DNA of 64,000 nucleotides from Modestobacter marinus (GTDB taxonomy: Bacteria > Actinomycetota > Actinomycetes > Mycobacteriales > Geodermatophilaceae): NCBI RefSeq assembly GCF_019799945.1, contig NZ_JABGCH010000002.1:1-64000 (forward strand). The letters run 5' to 3'. Under the pieces are notes generated by a model that had not been told where the DNA came from, made no database searches, and saw nothing but the letters and a program-made list of their open reading frames with translations. Shown in pieces: positions 33,183-41,679 of this stretch; positions within the stretch are counted from its first letter, which is position 1; each line of letters opens with the position of its first letter. The position numbers were made by a program, and so were the translations under genes.

Positions 33183-33662
33183 TCACCCACCGAACTCCTG
33201 AGGGACGCGGAGGATCTGGCCCACCAGGATCCTGTCCGGGTCCGGGAGCTCATTGGCGACGGTGAGACGGCGTACATCGGTGCCGTACTGACGGGCGATC
33301 GCGTGGAGGGTGTCCCCCCGGACGACCTGGTGCACCAGGTAACCCCGCATCCCGGCGATGACGATGACGGGCACCGTCTGGGTGTCCAGGCCCGGGGGCC
33401 GATGCCCGGAGGGACCGTCCCCGAACAGTTGGAAGTCGGCCGGCCCGATGTGGTCGGTGGCGACCTCGTCCTCGTGGACGAACGACTCCAGCAGCGCCAT
33501 CGAGCCGGCCTGGAAGAAGCCCGCGGCGAGTTCGTTCCCGCCATGAACGAGGCGCCAGCCGTAGGACGCCTCGAACGCGGTCCCGATCGCGGCGATGGCC
33601 ACCCGATAGCCGATCAGGTCCTTGGGCAACGGCTGACGGAGCTGGATGCCGTACCGGTCCAC
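33183..33662 (-). CDS. Gmad2-like plus LysM domain protein, 159 aa
   Basis: Residues about 10-105 resemble a Gmad2-type immunoglobulin fold (IQLRQPLPKDLIGYRVAIAA, TAFEASYGWRLVHGGNELAA, GFFQAGSMALLESFV). Residues 112-157 are one LysM repeat (GYLVHQVVRGDTLHAIARQY, RILVGQILRVPQ), which binds peptidoglycan or chitin-like glycans. GTG 33662 follows GGAGGGGAG. No signal peptide is seen, the same oddity as in the AMIN protein. It is transcribed from box 10. Confidence 0.85.
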   Translation of the reverse strand: MDRYGIQLRQPLPKDLIGYRVAIAAIGTAFEASYGWRLVHGGNELAAGFFQAGSMALLESFVHEDEVATDHIGPADFQLFGDGPSGHRPPGLDTQTVPVIVIAGMRGYLVHQVVRGDTLHAIARQYGTDVRRLTVANELPDPDRILVGQILRVPQEFGG

Positions 33663-33758
33663 GAGGACTCCCCTCCTGAGACCAGCGGTCGACGCTGTTC
33701 TCCGTTGCGGTGGAGCTGGCCAGGTCATCTGTCGCCGGACTGGCCCCGTTGCCGCTCG

Positions 33759-33790
33759 ACGCTAGAGGCGGTGCGTCACCAGGACGTCAA
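33759..33790 (-). promoter_or_regulatory. SARP-type direct-repeat box 10, before the LysM gene
   Basis: TTGACGT (33784-33790) and GTGACGC (33773-33779) on the minus strand, 11-base period, exactly 8 bases, then TAGCGT (33759-33764), the same -10 as box 6. Confidence 0.85.
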
Positions 33791-33916
33791 CGGTCGCCCT
33801 GAACCGGATCGGTAGGCGGAGCTTCTTCGCGCTGAACCCGCCCGTCGCTGCACACCCGCATCCGCTCACCCTCACGGCCGACGTCATCGGGTGGCCCGCT
33901 CGCAGGATCCTCGCCG

Positions 33917-33948
33917 TTGACGGCCCGGTGACGCCGGCCGTGGTGTCC
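33917..33948 (+). promoter_or_regulatory. SARP-type direct-repeat box 11, plus strand, target unclear
   Basis: TTGACGG (33917-33923) and GTGACGC (33928-33934), 11-base period. The hexamer 8 bases on (GTGTCC) is poor. The only well-started plus-strand frame soon after is the 17-codon one at 34061; otherwise the next plus gene is at 35343. Confidence 0.55.
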
Positions 33949-34060
33949 TCCACCGGACGCTGTCCGGGCCTGGCGGTGTCGCTGGTCGGCCTGCTTGCAC
34001 GAGACCGGGGAGGTTGGTGTCACCCGTCGGTCAGACGCCCTCGAAACCGGGAGGACTTCC

Positions 34061-34114
34061 ATGGTCGACGTATCCATCCGCATCTGCAGGACAGCGCAGA
34101 CGGGACAGGTATGA
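34061..34114 (+). CDS. Possible 17-aa peptide (MVDVSIRICRTAQTGQV)
   Basis: ATG 34061 has a near-ideal GGGAGGA site 5 bases upstream and stops at 34112-34114, about 110 bases after box 11. The size is far below the usual gene limit and chance is a serious alternative. The 600-base gap 33663-34269 holds nothing else besides boxes 10 and 11. Confidence 0.3.
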   Translation: MVDVSIRICRTAQTGQV

Positions 34115-34269
34115 GTCGCGCCGACAGAACTCCCACGCCGAGGGGTCACCGGGCGCCCAGCGGGATGCCCTCTCGCGGCCCGGTTGCCGCGGGCGGCGTA
34201 CCCGGACATCGCGGCGCTCGTGCCGCCCCTCCCATTCTGCCCCGGACCCACGGTCCGCCCGGTGATCCG

Positions 34270-35043
34270 TCAGCCGGCTTCCTCGGTGCGCGCGTAGCTA
34301 CGCGCCCCCCACCAGTCCCACTCCTCCTCGTTGGGTGGCGTGCCCATGAGCTCGTCCATCTTCCAGCCGTAGAGGCGGAACAGGAACCACTTGATGTCGT
34401 GGGCGTAGCCGGTCAGGTTGGCCGGCCGGTCGCGGACGTCATAGGAGACCCACCACAGCCGGTCGAGGTCGTCGTCGGCGAACGCCAGCACCGCCTCTGC
34501 GCCGGCGTAGTGATCGGGATGGTCGCCGGGGTTGAGCGTGCGGTCGTGGTCGGCGGTGTTGACCCACGGGCGCATCGATCCCCGCTCCGAGGCGACGATG
34601 CCGCGGAGGGTGGCCACCAGGTCGTCCCAGCTGTCGTAGGTCGTCGACTCGTCGATCGCCGGCAGCGAGGAGATCTCCCCGCTCTGCAGCTTGCCGAGGG
34701 TGCGGTGGTCGGTGGAGTCGAACCCATCGCCGTCGACGTTCCCGTCGGGCAGCCGCAGGGCGTAGAAGGCCCAGGTCGGCCCGGTGTAACGCTGGATCGA
34801 GTGCCCACTGACGGTGAGCTGGGTCGACGTCGGCGGGCCGGGGGTCAGTGTGCCGGCCATCGACTCGATGCACGCCGCCTCGTGCGCCTCCCACCAGCCG
34901 TCAGTGCGGCCTGCGTCGTCCGCTGTAAGCACGATCTGCACCGTCTTCACGTCCGGGGTGTGCAGGTCGGTGAACAACCCCTCGCCACGGAACAGCAGGG
35001 CATCGTCGGTGTGGGCGCAGACATAGAAGACCACGTCGGACAC
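34270..35043 (-). CDS. PIG-L family deacetylase, 257 aa
   Basis: The N-terminal metal motif AHTDDALLFRGEG (residues 10-22; AHPDD in most relatives) and the later DHPDHYAGAEAVL (near 173) supply the zinc ligands and catalytic Asp of LmbE/PIG-L deacetylases, which act on N-acetylglucosaminyl conjugates. LTADDAGRTDGWW matches the conserved second strand. GTG 35043 follows GAGGAGG. It is divergent from the dimethylformamidase-like gene across a 299-base gap in which I see no clear box or gene. Confidence 0.9.
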   Translation of the reverse strand: MSDVVFYVCAHTDDALLFRGEGLFTDLHTPDVKTVQIVLTADDAGRTDGWWEAHEAACIESMAGTLTPGPPTSTQLTVSGHSIQRYTGPTWAFYALRLPDGNVDGDGFDSTDHRTLGKLQSGEISSLPAIDESTTYDSWDDLVATLRGIVASERGSMRPWVNTADHDRTLNPGDHPDHYAGAEAVLAFADDDLDRLWWVSYDVRDRPANLTGYAHDIKWFLFRLYGWKMDELMGTPPNEEEWDWWGARSYARTEEAG

Positions 35044-35342
35044 GGCCGCCTCCTCTGCTCGAGCCTCCCCCTGGAGTCACACGTGGAGCCTGCTCGCGTC
35101 GTCGGCGACACGCCCGGGCCCGGCGTGTGTGGCGCCTTCCGGGAGATCGAACGGCGCCGATGTGCGACCCCCGACGTCGGCGGCAGCCACGAGACACGAC
35201 TCGGGGCGCCCCGGACGCCCCGACCACACGCGGAGCCACCACCACGTCAACATGGGCCGGATCGGACAGCTGCGCTCTGGCAGCACATGGGTGCCCGTGG
35301 CACACCACCGGACGTCGCTTGCCTTCCTGAGAGGAGAGCCGA

Positions 35343-37505
35343 GTGCCTGAGCTGAGCATGGGCCAGTGGGCGTCGGTGACGCCGGCCGCCGGGTGGGTGA
35401 TCGACGCCGGGCCCTTCACCGACGCAACCGGGTGGGACCTCTTCGGTTACCACCCGGACAACGGGACCCTGTGGGTCGCGGAGAACCGCGGCGACCAGTT
35501 CGCGTTCTCGCACCCGTGGGCCGCCGTGACACCCTTGGACGGCTGGCAGTTCGCCGTCGCGGACGTCACGGGCGACGGCCGGGCGGACGTCGTGGGCTAC
35601 CACCCGAGCAACGGTGCCGTGTGGGTCGGCGAGAACCGTGGGGGGACCTTTGCCCTCACCCCGTGGGCGACCCTGACCCCGGCGGCCGGATGGGTGGTCG
35701 ACTGCGGCTTCTTCACGGGCCGGGCGAGAGCCGACCTGCTCGCCTACCACCGCGACAGCGGCTCGCTGTGGGTCGGTGAGAACACCGGCTCCGCCTTCGT
35801 CTTCCGGGGCACCTGGGCCACGGTGACCCCGGGCCAGGACTGGCAGTTCGCGACCGGGGACGTCATCGGCAACGGGACGACCGACGTGGTGGGGTACCAA
35901 CCGGACGACGGATCGGTGTGGGTCGGGGAGAACCGCGGATCGTCATTCGCCCTGACCGAGTGGGCGACGCTCACACCCGCGCAGGGCTGGCGCATCCGCA
36001 CCGGCCTGTACACCCGACGGGACAAGGCCGACCTGCTCGGCTACCACTCCGGAAACGGGTCACTGTGGATCGGGGAGAACGCGGGCGACAGGTTCGTCCT
36101 CACCGAGCAGGCGCCGCCCCTGCACCCGGCCGAGGGGTGGCAGGTCGTCGCCGGCAGCGTGAACGGCGACCTCTGGGACGACGTCATCGCCTACCAGCCA
36201 GGCAACGGGTCGGTGTGGGTCGGGGTGTCACCCACCCGGCCGATCGAGGGGTACTGCTGGCCGCTCTCGGCGCGTCCGGGCGAGTCCATCTCCTTCCACA
36301 TGTCGCACGAGGGAGCAGCGGTCGCCTCGATCCGGCGGCACACCTCCACGTCGGGGACCGTCGACTCCCCCGAGGTCTCCTCGGTGGCGTTCACGGCACA
36401 GCACCAGGCGGCCCCGGCGACGGCGTGGCGCGACGGGTGCGGCTGGGACCAGACCTTCAGCCTGACCGTGCAGCCGGAGTGGACCTCGGGGATCTACTCG
36501 GCCGCCTGCACGGACTCCACCGGGGGCCGCTGCGACATCACGTTCGTGGTGAAGCCGGGCGACGACCGGCGCTCGCCTATCGCGGTGCTTGCGAACGTCA
36601 ACACCTGGCTGGCCTACAACGGGTGGGGCAGCCGGTCGAAGTACTCCGGAGCTGCCCGCACGAGCTTCCTGCGCCCGATGCCCAATGCCGCGCCGGACGG
36701 GGACGCCCACCTCACGCGCGGCGAGCTCTGGATCCTGGGCTGGCTGGAGAGCCAGGGCCACTCCCCCGACGTCTTCACCGACATCGACTTCCACGACAAC
36801 GGGTGCGACCCCGAGCAGTATCCGCTGCTGGTCGTGGGCACCCACCCCGAGTACTGGACGCCGCAGATGTACGACCAGCTGGTGTCCTACCTCGATGCCG
36901 GCGGGAGCCTCGCCTACCTCGGTGGCAACGGCGTGTTCGAGACCGGGGAGTACGACGCCGACCGGACGGCCGTCGTCTTCCGGCTGGGCGAGGAGGGCGG
37001 GGACCGCGAGAAGGCCCTCTTCCGGGTGCTCGGCAGGCCGGAACGCTCCCTCCTCGGCGTCGCCACCGAACGGTGCGAGGTGCCGGGGTCGCCCTACGAG
37101 GTGCGCGCCGCCGAGCACCCGATGTTCGCCGGGACGGGCCTGTCGAACGGCGACACCATCGGCGACGTCGGCCTCAACCGGGGACACAGCGCCGGCAAGG
37201 GCAACGGTAAGGCCAGTGGTTGGGAGGTCGACACCAGCCGCGGCCACGGCGCCACCGGCATCCCGACAGACTGCTTTCTCTCTCGAGCGGTGACACCACC
37301 CTCTGCACTACCCGACGGCCTGGTAGTCCTCGCCGAGGGTGTGCCGGACGGCACTGCCCCCGGGGCGGACATGACGTACTACGACCATCCCGGCGGCGGT
37401 TTCGTCTTCGCCGCCGGATCGCTCACCTTCGGTGGCAGCCTCGTCGTCGACCCCGTGCTCACCAGGCTGATGCACAACGTCCTCGGTCAGGCCGGAATCC
37501 CCTGA
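35343..37505 (+). CDS. Repeat propeller fused to N,N-dimethylformamidase-like domain, 720 aa
   Basis: The first 295 residues hold about six copies of a roughly 50-residue VCBS/FG-GAP-like repeat, each with a GYHPDNGTLWVAENRG-type core and a GDVTGDGRADVVGY-type acidic loop, probably a beta-propeller. Residues about 300-720 resemble the large subunit of N,N-dimethylformamidase (GIYSAACTDSTGGRCDITFV, VLANVNTWLAYNGWGSRSKY, ELWILGWLESQGHSPDVFTD, VVGTHPEYWT, GGSLAYLGGNGVF). The latter fold resembles glutamine amidotransferases and may be a glycan- or amide-acting hydrolase. GTG 35343 follows GAGAGGAGAG. No signal peptide. Confidence 0.88.
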   Translation: MPELSMGQWASVTPAAGWVIDAGPFTDATGWDLFGYHPDNGTLWVAENRGDQFAFSHPWAAVTPLDGWQFAVADVTGDGRADVVGYHPSNGAVWVGENRGGTFALTPWATLTPAAGWVVDCGFFTGRARADLLAYHRDSGSLWVGENTGSAFVFRGTWATVTPGQDWQFATGDVIGNGTTDVVGYQPDDGSVWVGENRGSSFALTEWATLTPAQGWRIRTGLYTRRDKADLLGYHSGNGSLWIGENAGDRFVLTEQAPPLHPAEGWQVVAGSVNGDLWDDVIAYQPGNGSVWVGVSPTRPIEGYCWPLSARPGESISFHMSHEGAAVASIRRHTSTSGTVDSPEVSSVAFTAQHQAAPATAWRDGCGWDQTFSLTVQPEWTSGIYSAACTDSTGGRCDITFVVKPGDDRRSPIAVLANVNTWLAYNGWGSRSKYSGAARTSFLRPMPNAAPDGDAHLTRGELWILGWLESQGHSPDVFTDIDFHDNGCDPEQYPLLVVGTHPEYWTPQMYDQLVSYLDAGGSLAYLGGNGVFETGEYDADRTAVVFRLGEEGGDREKALFRVLGRPERSLLGVATERCEVPGSPYEVRAAEHPMFAGTGLSNGDTIGDVGLNRGHSAGKGNGKASGWEVDTSRGHGATGIPTDCFLSRAVTPPSALPDGLVVLAEGVPDGTAPGADMTYYDHPGGGFVFAAGSLTFGGSLVVDPVLTRLMHNVLGQAGIP

Positions 37506-37647
37506 CCACGGCGCCGGCAGCTCCATGGCGTTGTCACCACTGGCTGGAGTAGCTGCCTTGGGAATCGCATATCGCAAAGTCGGCCGGGATCATGACCGTC
37601 CGTGACCGTTCCGGCGGGGCGACAGACAGACGACGAGTCGAGTCAGT

Positions 37648-38451
37648 TCAGCCGTCAGATGCCGGGTCGAGGATCCGTACGACCACCTGCTCGTTGTTGA
37701 TCGTGTACGCCTCGTAGGACACCTTCGCGCCCGTTCGGTCGAGCCACTCCTGCCACGCCTTGAACTCGTGGCGCTGCCAGTCAGGAAAATTGAAGAACTC
37801 GTCGAAGGCGACGATCGACCCCGGCTGCAGGCGAGGCCCCACCTGATCGAGCACCGTGACCGCGGAGGAGTACAGGTCGCCGTCGATGTGCAGGAAGTCC
37901 ACCGGCCCGGCATGTGTGGCGAGGAACCCGGGCAGGGTGTCCTTGAACCAGCCGACGACGAGCTCCGCGCCGTCGACCTGTGGCAGCTGCCCGACCGCGA
38001 ATGCACCTCTGCGGACGTGCGGGCGAAAGTCCTCGGGCAGGCCCTCGAAGGCGTCGAAGCCGTAGACCTCGCGCCCCTTGCGGACCTCGGCGATGACGCG
38101 CAGGGAACGACCGGCGAACACCCCGAACTCGAGCGCCATGCCGCGCTGGGGAGCCATGTCGAGCCCGCACCGCAATGTGTCCTCGGGATCGGTGAACCAC
38201 CGCCCCGTCGGCATGAATTCCGCGGCCCACAGCGCCGAGCTGCGGGCCGCGTCCCGCTCCCCGGCCGCGAGCAGGTCACGCCGGGCCCGAAACTCGGCAT
38301 CGACCACCGCCTGGACCGCGCGGTCGACCTCCGGCCGCACGGCAGTGGCGACGGCTGCGGCCAGCCTCCGCTGAGCCGGCGCCGCGACGTTGTCGGCCAG
38401 CCATCGACGCAGGAGACCACCGCGTCGGCCGCCATCCTCACCGCGAGACAA
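37648..38451 (-). CDS. TylF/MycF-type O-methyltransferase, 267 aa
   Basis: The SAM site MALEFGVFAGRSLRVIAEV is followed by REVYGFDAFEGLPEDFRP, PVDFLHIDGDLYSSAVTVLD and SIVAFDEFFNFP, the order of macrocin-O-methyltransferase relatives, which methylate sugar hydroxyls. The TTG start at 38451 lies behind GGGAG and overlaps the upstream glycosyltransferase by 14 bases. It presumably methylates a sugar in the glycan made by the neighbouring genes. Confidence 0.85.
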   Translation of the reverse strand: MSRGEDGGRRGGLLRRWLADNVAAPAQRRLAAAVATAVRPEVDRAVQAVVDAEFRARRDLLAAGERDAARSSALWAAEFMPTGRWFTDPEDTLRCGLDMAPQRGMALEFGVFAGRSLRVIAEVRKGREVYGFDAFEGLPEDFRPHVRRGAFAVGQLPQVDGAELVVGWFKDTLPGFLATHAGPVDFLHIDGDLYSSAVTVLDQVGPRLQPGSIVAFDEFFNFPDWQRHEFKAWQEWLDRTGAKVSYEAYTINNEQVVVRILDPASDG

Positions 38452-40327
38452 TGTGCCGCTCCCAGGTCTCCCGGCCGGACAGCTCCGGCAACCGCCGTCG
38501 CCATTCGTCACGGGCCGCCCGCCCCTCGCGCCACAATCTCCCGAGGAGCACGGCGCCGCGACGGGCCAGGACGCCCGCCTGGTCAAGGTCGAGCTGCCGG
38601 ACGCGCACGCCCTCCTGCGACGGGTCGGTGACGACCGCCGTGTCGAACAGGGACACGTGCCACCAGTGCGCATCGGCACTGGAGACCGCCGCGATCCCGC
38701 CCGGGCGGCGCAGCAGTTGGCGCAGCAGCCGCTTGACGAGTACGGCGCGCATCATGGACGGCGTCCCGGCGGCCGCAGTCATGGACATCGCTGTGTTCGG
38801 CACGCCCGGAACCGCCGAGGCCGGGTAGTTCTGCGTCTCGGGGTGGTCGCACCAGGCCTTGCGGACCCCGGCGGAGGTCTCGGCCCCGGCATCGGCGAGC
38901 ACGTCCGGCCCCCGCAGGAAGTCCTGGACAGCTCGCAGCATGAGGTCGGCGAGGCCATAGCGCATCGACACGAGCGCGTCGACGAGCTGACCCGCCAGGT
39001 AGCCCACGATGCTGCGCCGATCGAAGTCGCTGTGCAGCGCGCTGGTGATGAGGGCGTTGCGGAAGCTGAAGTACCGGGACCAATCGTCCCAGTTCTTCCA
39101 CGCGAAGTCCGCGTGCCAGACGCCGGCGCCGGCGAGGGTGACGGTCGGGAAGCCGTGTTCGCGCGCCCGCAGTCCGAACTCTATGTCGTCCCACTGGAAG
39201 AACAGCGGCAGTGGATAGCCGATGGTCTCGACGACCTCCGACGGGATGAGGCAGGTCCACCAGGCGTTGTAGACGGCGTCGACCCGCGGGTGCTGTTCCG
39301 CCTTGGTGAGGTCTTCTCTATCGGTCAGATCGGCGTTCGTCATGGCACCCTCGACCGGCTGCCCGGCCCGCAGGATTGCCAGGTCCGCGGTCTCCGCACC
39401 GACGTGCAGCCGGTTCGGGTGGAGGAGGTTGAGCATCTGCGCACCGACGAGGACGGATTGGTCCGCCCGGTCGGCGAGCCCGCGGAGCCGGAGCACCGTC
39501 TCCGGTTCCAGCCGGATGTCGTCGTCCATCAGCAACAGGTTCACGCCCTCGGGTGCGTGGTCCCGCATCGCCTCGTACATCCCACGGGTGAAGCCCCCCG
39601 CGCCGCCGAGGTTCCGCTGGCGGACGTAGCGCAGGGTGGCCCCCATCTCCCTGCGGAGCGCCTCGAACTCCCCGTAGGCGTCCAGTGTGTCGCTGCCCTG
39701 GTCCACGACGTAGACGGAGTCGAGGTCGGCAAAGACCTCCCTGTCCCCCACCAGCGTCCCCAGGGTGGCCACACAGTCCTGTACCCGGTTGTACGTGCAG
39801 ATCACCACTGCCGTGGGACGGCGAGAGCGGAGCCGCCCTACGGACCAGCGCACTCGTTCGACCGTCAACTCGCCCTCGTCGGTCTCCATCTCGAACCAGA
39901 GGCCACCGCCGTCGACGAACCTGTCCAGGCGCACCGAGAGACGGACCGTCTCGGCGTGCGCGTTCACGACCTCGCGGACCACAACGGTGCGCGGGCCGCC
40001 CGTCGCGTCGGACGCCATGATCCGCACGATCCCGTCGCCAGTGACGACGAACTCGATGGTGACGGCAGGGGCGGACGTCCAGCGCTGCCAATACGTGGCG
40101 GGGAACCGGCCGAAGTAGGTATTGGTCGTAGCGCAGGCGTGACGGTGGAGCATCAGCCGGCCCCGCTCCCGGACCACGACACCTCGCGTCACGAGGCTGT
40201 ACAGATCCTCCGGCGCCTCTGCGGTCGGCCCGACGAACAGGGTGCGCTGCACCACGATCTGTTGGGCAGTTCGGTCGGCACCGTCCTGACCTACACGTGC
40301 AGTCTGATCGCCAATAGATGACACCAT
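38438..40327 (-). CDS. GlfT2-like galactofuranosyltransferase, 629 aa
   Basis: An N-terminal beta domain (about 20-180) precedes a GT-A domain with TAVVICTYNRVQDCVATLGT, LLLMDDDIRLEPETVLRLRG (metal-binding DDD) and PLFFQWDDIEFGLRAREHGF (catalytic region), then a C-terminal helical domain. This is the architecture of mycobacterial GlfT2, which polymerises galactan from UDP-galactofuranose on a lipid carrier. ATG 40327 has GGAGG ten bases upstream; GTG 40324 is an alternative. The 280-base gap upstream (40328-40609) shows no gene. Confidence 0.9.
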   Translation of the reverse strand: MVSSIGDQTARVGQDGADRTAQQIVVQRTLFVGPTAEAPEDLYSLVTRGVVVRERGRLMLHRHACATTNTYFGRFPATYWQRWTSAPAVTIEFVVTGDGIVRIMASDATGGPRTVVVREVVNAHAETVRLSVRLDRFVDGGGLWFEMETDEGELTVERVRWSVGRLRSRRPTAVVICTYNRVQDCVATLGTLVGDREVFADLDSVYVVDQGSDTLDAYGEFEALRREMGATLRYVRQRNLGGAGGFTRGMYEAMRDHAPEGVNLLLMDDDIRLEPETVLRLRGLADRADQSVLVGAQMLNLLHPNRLHVGAETADLAILRAGQPVEGAMTNADLTDREDLTKAEQHPRVDAVYNAWWTCLIPSEVVETIGYPLPLFFQWDDIEFGLRAREHGFPTVTLAGAGVWHADFAWKNWDDWSRYFSFRNALITSALHSDFDRRSIVGYLAGQLVDALVSMRYGLADLMLRAVQDFLRGPDVLADAGAETSAGVRKAWCDHPETQNYPASAVPGVPNTAMSMTAAAGTPSMMRAVLVKRLLRQLLRRPGGIAAVSSADAHWWHVSLFDTAVVTDPSQEGVRVRQLDLDQAGVLARRGAVLLGRLWREGRAARDEWRRRLPELSGRETWERHIVSR

Positions 40328-40609
40328 CAGTGCACGGCCTCCGAATTTCGCCCCGACTCCTCCGCCGCATGGCACCCGTCGCCACGAACGGTAACGGTGG
40401 TTCTCAGGTCGAGATCGCCACAATGTCGGCGTCGCGAGTAGCCGGCGACGCTCCGTGTCACGGCGTCGGCTGCGTGTGTCATAGCGCTAGCGCTCGACCA
40501 CTCTGCGCTATGCAGGCTTCCACGCACCGACCCTCCGCATGGAGCAGGGGGACCGCAGCTGCCGCCACGCCGGAGGACATGTGAGCGCAGCGGGAGGTCC
40601 GGCTCCGGG

Positions 40610-41620
40610 TCACGGCTCGCCGCGACCGCACGTGGACGGTCGAGCCATCAAGGCCGCCGTCCCGGCGGTTGCCAGCTCCACCACGGTGAACGAGAGACGG
40701 GAGACGACGGCGAGCGCGAGCGCTTGCCCGTAGGGCAGAACCGCGGAGAGCGCCGCCACGACGATCAGCTCACGGGCGCCGATGCCGGACGGCAGGATGA
40801 AGGCCACCAGGCCGGCGGTCATAGCCAGGCCCATGGCTCCCACGCACAGCAGCAGCAGGAGCCCACCGTGCATATGCCGCGTCGCATCCAGGGACCCGGC
40901 CAGTACGTACAGATGCAGGCCGTAGCAGACGTACACGAGCAGGCAGACACCGGTCGCCCGGCCGATGGCCCGGCCGCTGAGCCGCCGGGACAGTGGCTCG
41001 CGGCGCAGCACCGACAGGAGCGTGTCGACCACGAACGTCAGCAGCCGGGGGTGCAGCAGCACCAGCCCGATCGGCAGCAGCATGAACAGCCACAGCACCG
41101 TGCGCTCGTTCCGGACGAGCGCTGGCAGGGCGAGGGTCCCGGCGAGCAGTGACGCGATGACGGCGACACCCGCGGTCAGGACGGAGGCGATGAGGCTGCG
41201 GGCCCGGCTGACACCGAACGACCGTGCCAGCTCCATCTGGAGCAGGAGCGCCATCACCGACCCGGGGACGTACTTCCCGAGCTGACCCACCAGGTAGATC
41301 TTGGACGCCTCACGTACGCGGACGTGCGAGCCGAGGTCGTCGAGCATGGCCTGCCAGACGAGCGGGCTGAACAGGACCCCGGCTGTCACAGCGGCGGAGG
41401 ACAGCACCAGGCGGAGCCAGGGCAGCTGGGACAGCGTGTGTGAGACCTGGTGCCACTGGCTCACCACCTGGTAGGTCGCGTATCCGACGATCGCCAGGAC
41501 GACCAGGCGGCGGCCCCAGGAGATGAGACGGGCTCGCCACGTACCGCGTGCGGACACTGCTCCGGGGAAGACGCCGGCAGTGGCGGGCTGAGGCGCCGAT
41601 CCCGTGGCGCCCTCGGTCAC
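40610..41620 (-). CDS. Flippase-like integral membrane protein (LPG-synthase TM domain), 336 aa
   Basis: Eight or so hydrophobic helices carry the UPF0104/AglD-type motifs SKIYLVGQLGKYVPGSVMAL and LVAFILPSGIGARELIVVAA. Such proteins occur in polysaccharide and lipid-glycan loci, where they are thought to assist flipping or anchoring of lipid-linked sugars. GTG 41620 follows GGGAGGTGG. It ends 59 bases downstream of the YfhO-like gene and is probably co-transcribed. Confidence 0.88.
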   Translation of the reverse strand: MTEGATGSAPQPATAGVFPGAVSARGTWRARLISWGRRLVVLAIVGYATYQVVSQWHQVSHTLSQLPWLRLVLSSAAVTAGVLFSPLVWQAMLDDLGSHVRVREASKIYLVGQLGKYVPGSVMALLLQMELARSFGVSRARSLIASVLTAGVAVIASLLAGTLALPALVRNERTVLWLFMLLPIGLVLLHPRLLTFVVDTLLSVLRREPLSRRLSGRAIGRATGVCLLVYVCYGLHLYVLAGSLDATRHMHGGLLLLLCVGAMGLAMTAGLVAFILPSGIGARELIVVAALSAVLPYGQALALAVVSRLSFTVVELATAGTAALMARPSTCGRGEP

Positions 41621-41679
41621 TCGCTGCCACCTCCCGATGGCCCAGTCCGCGACAGTGGGACGTCCTCGCGGACCCGACC

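Noticed and set aside
35400-36230. A tandem DNA repeat or CRISPR-like array
   Set aside because: The periodicity of about 150 bases reflects protein repeats of a propeller; the DNA copies vary and there are no spacers. No CRISPR array was seen anywhere in the window.
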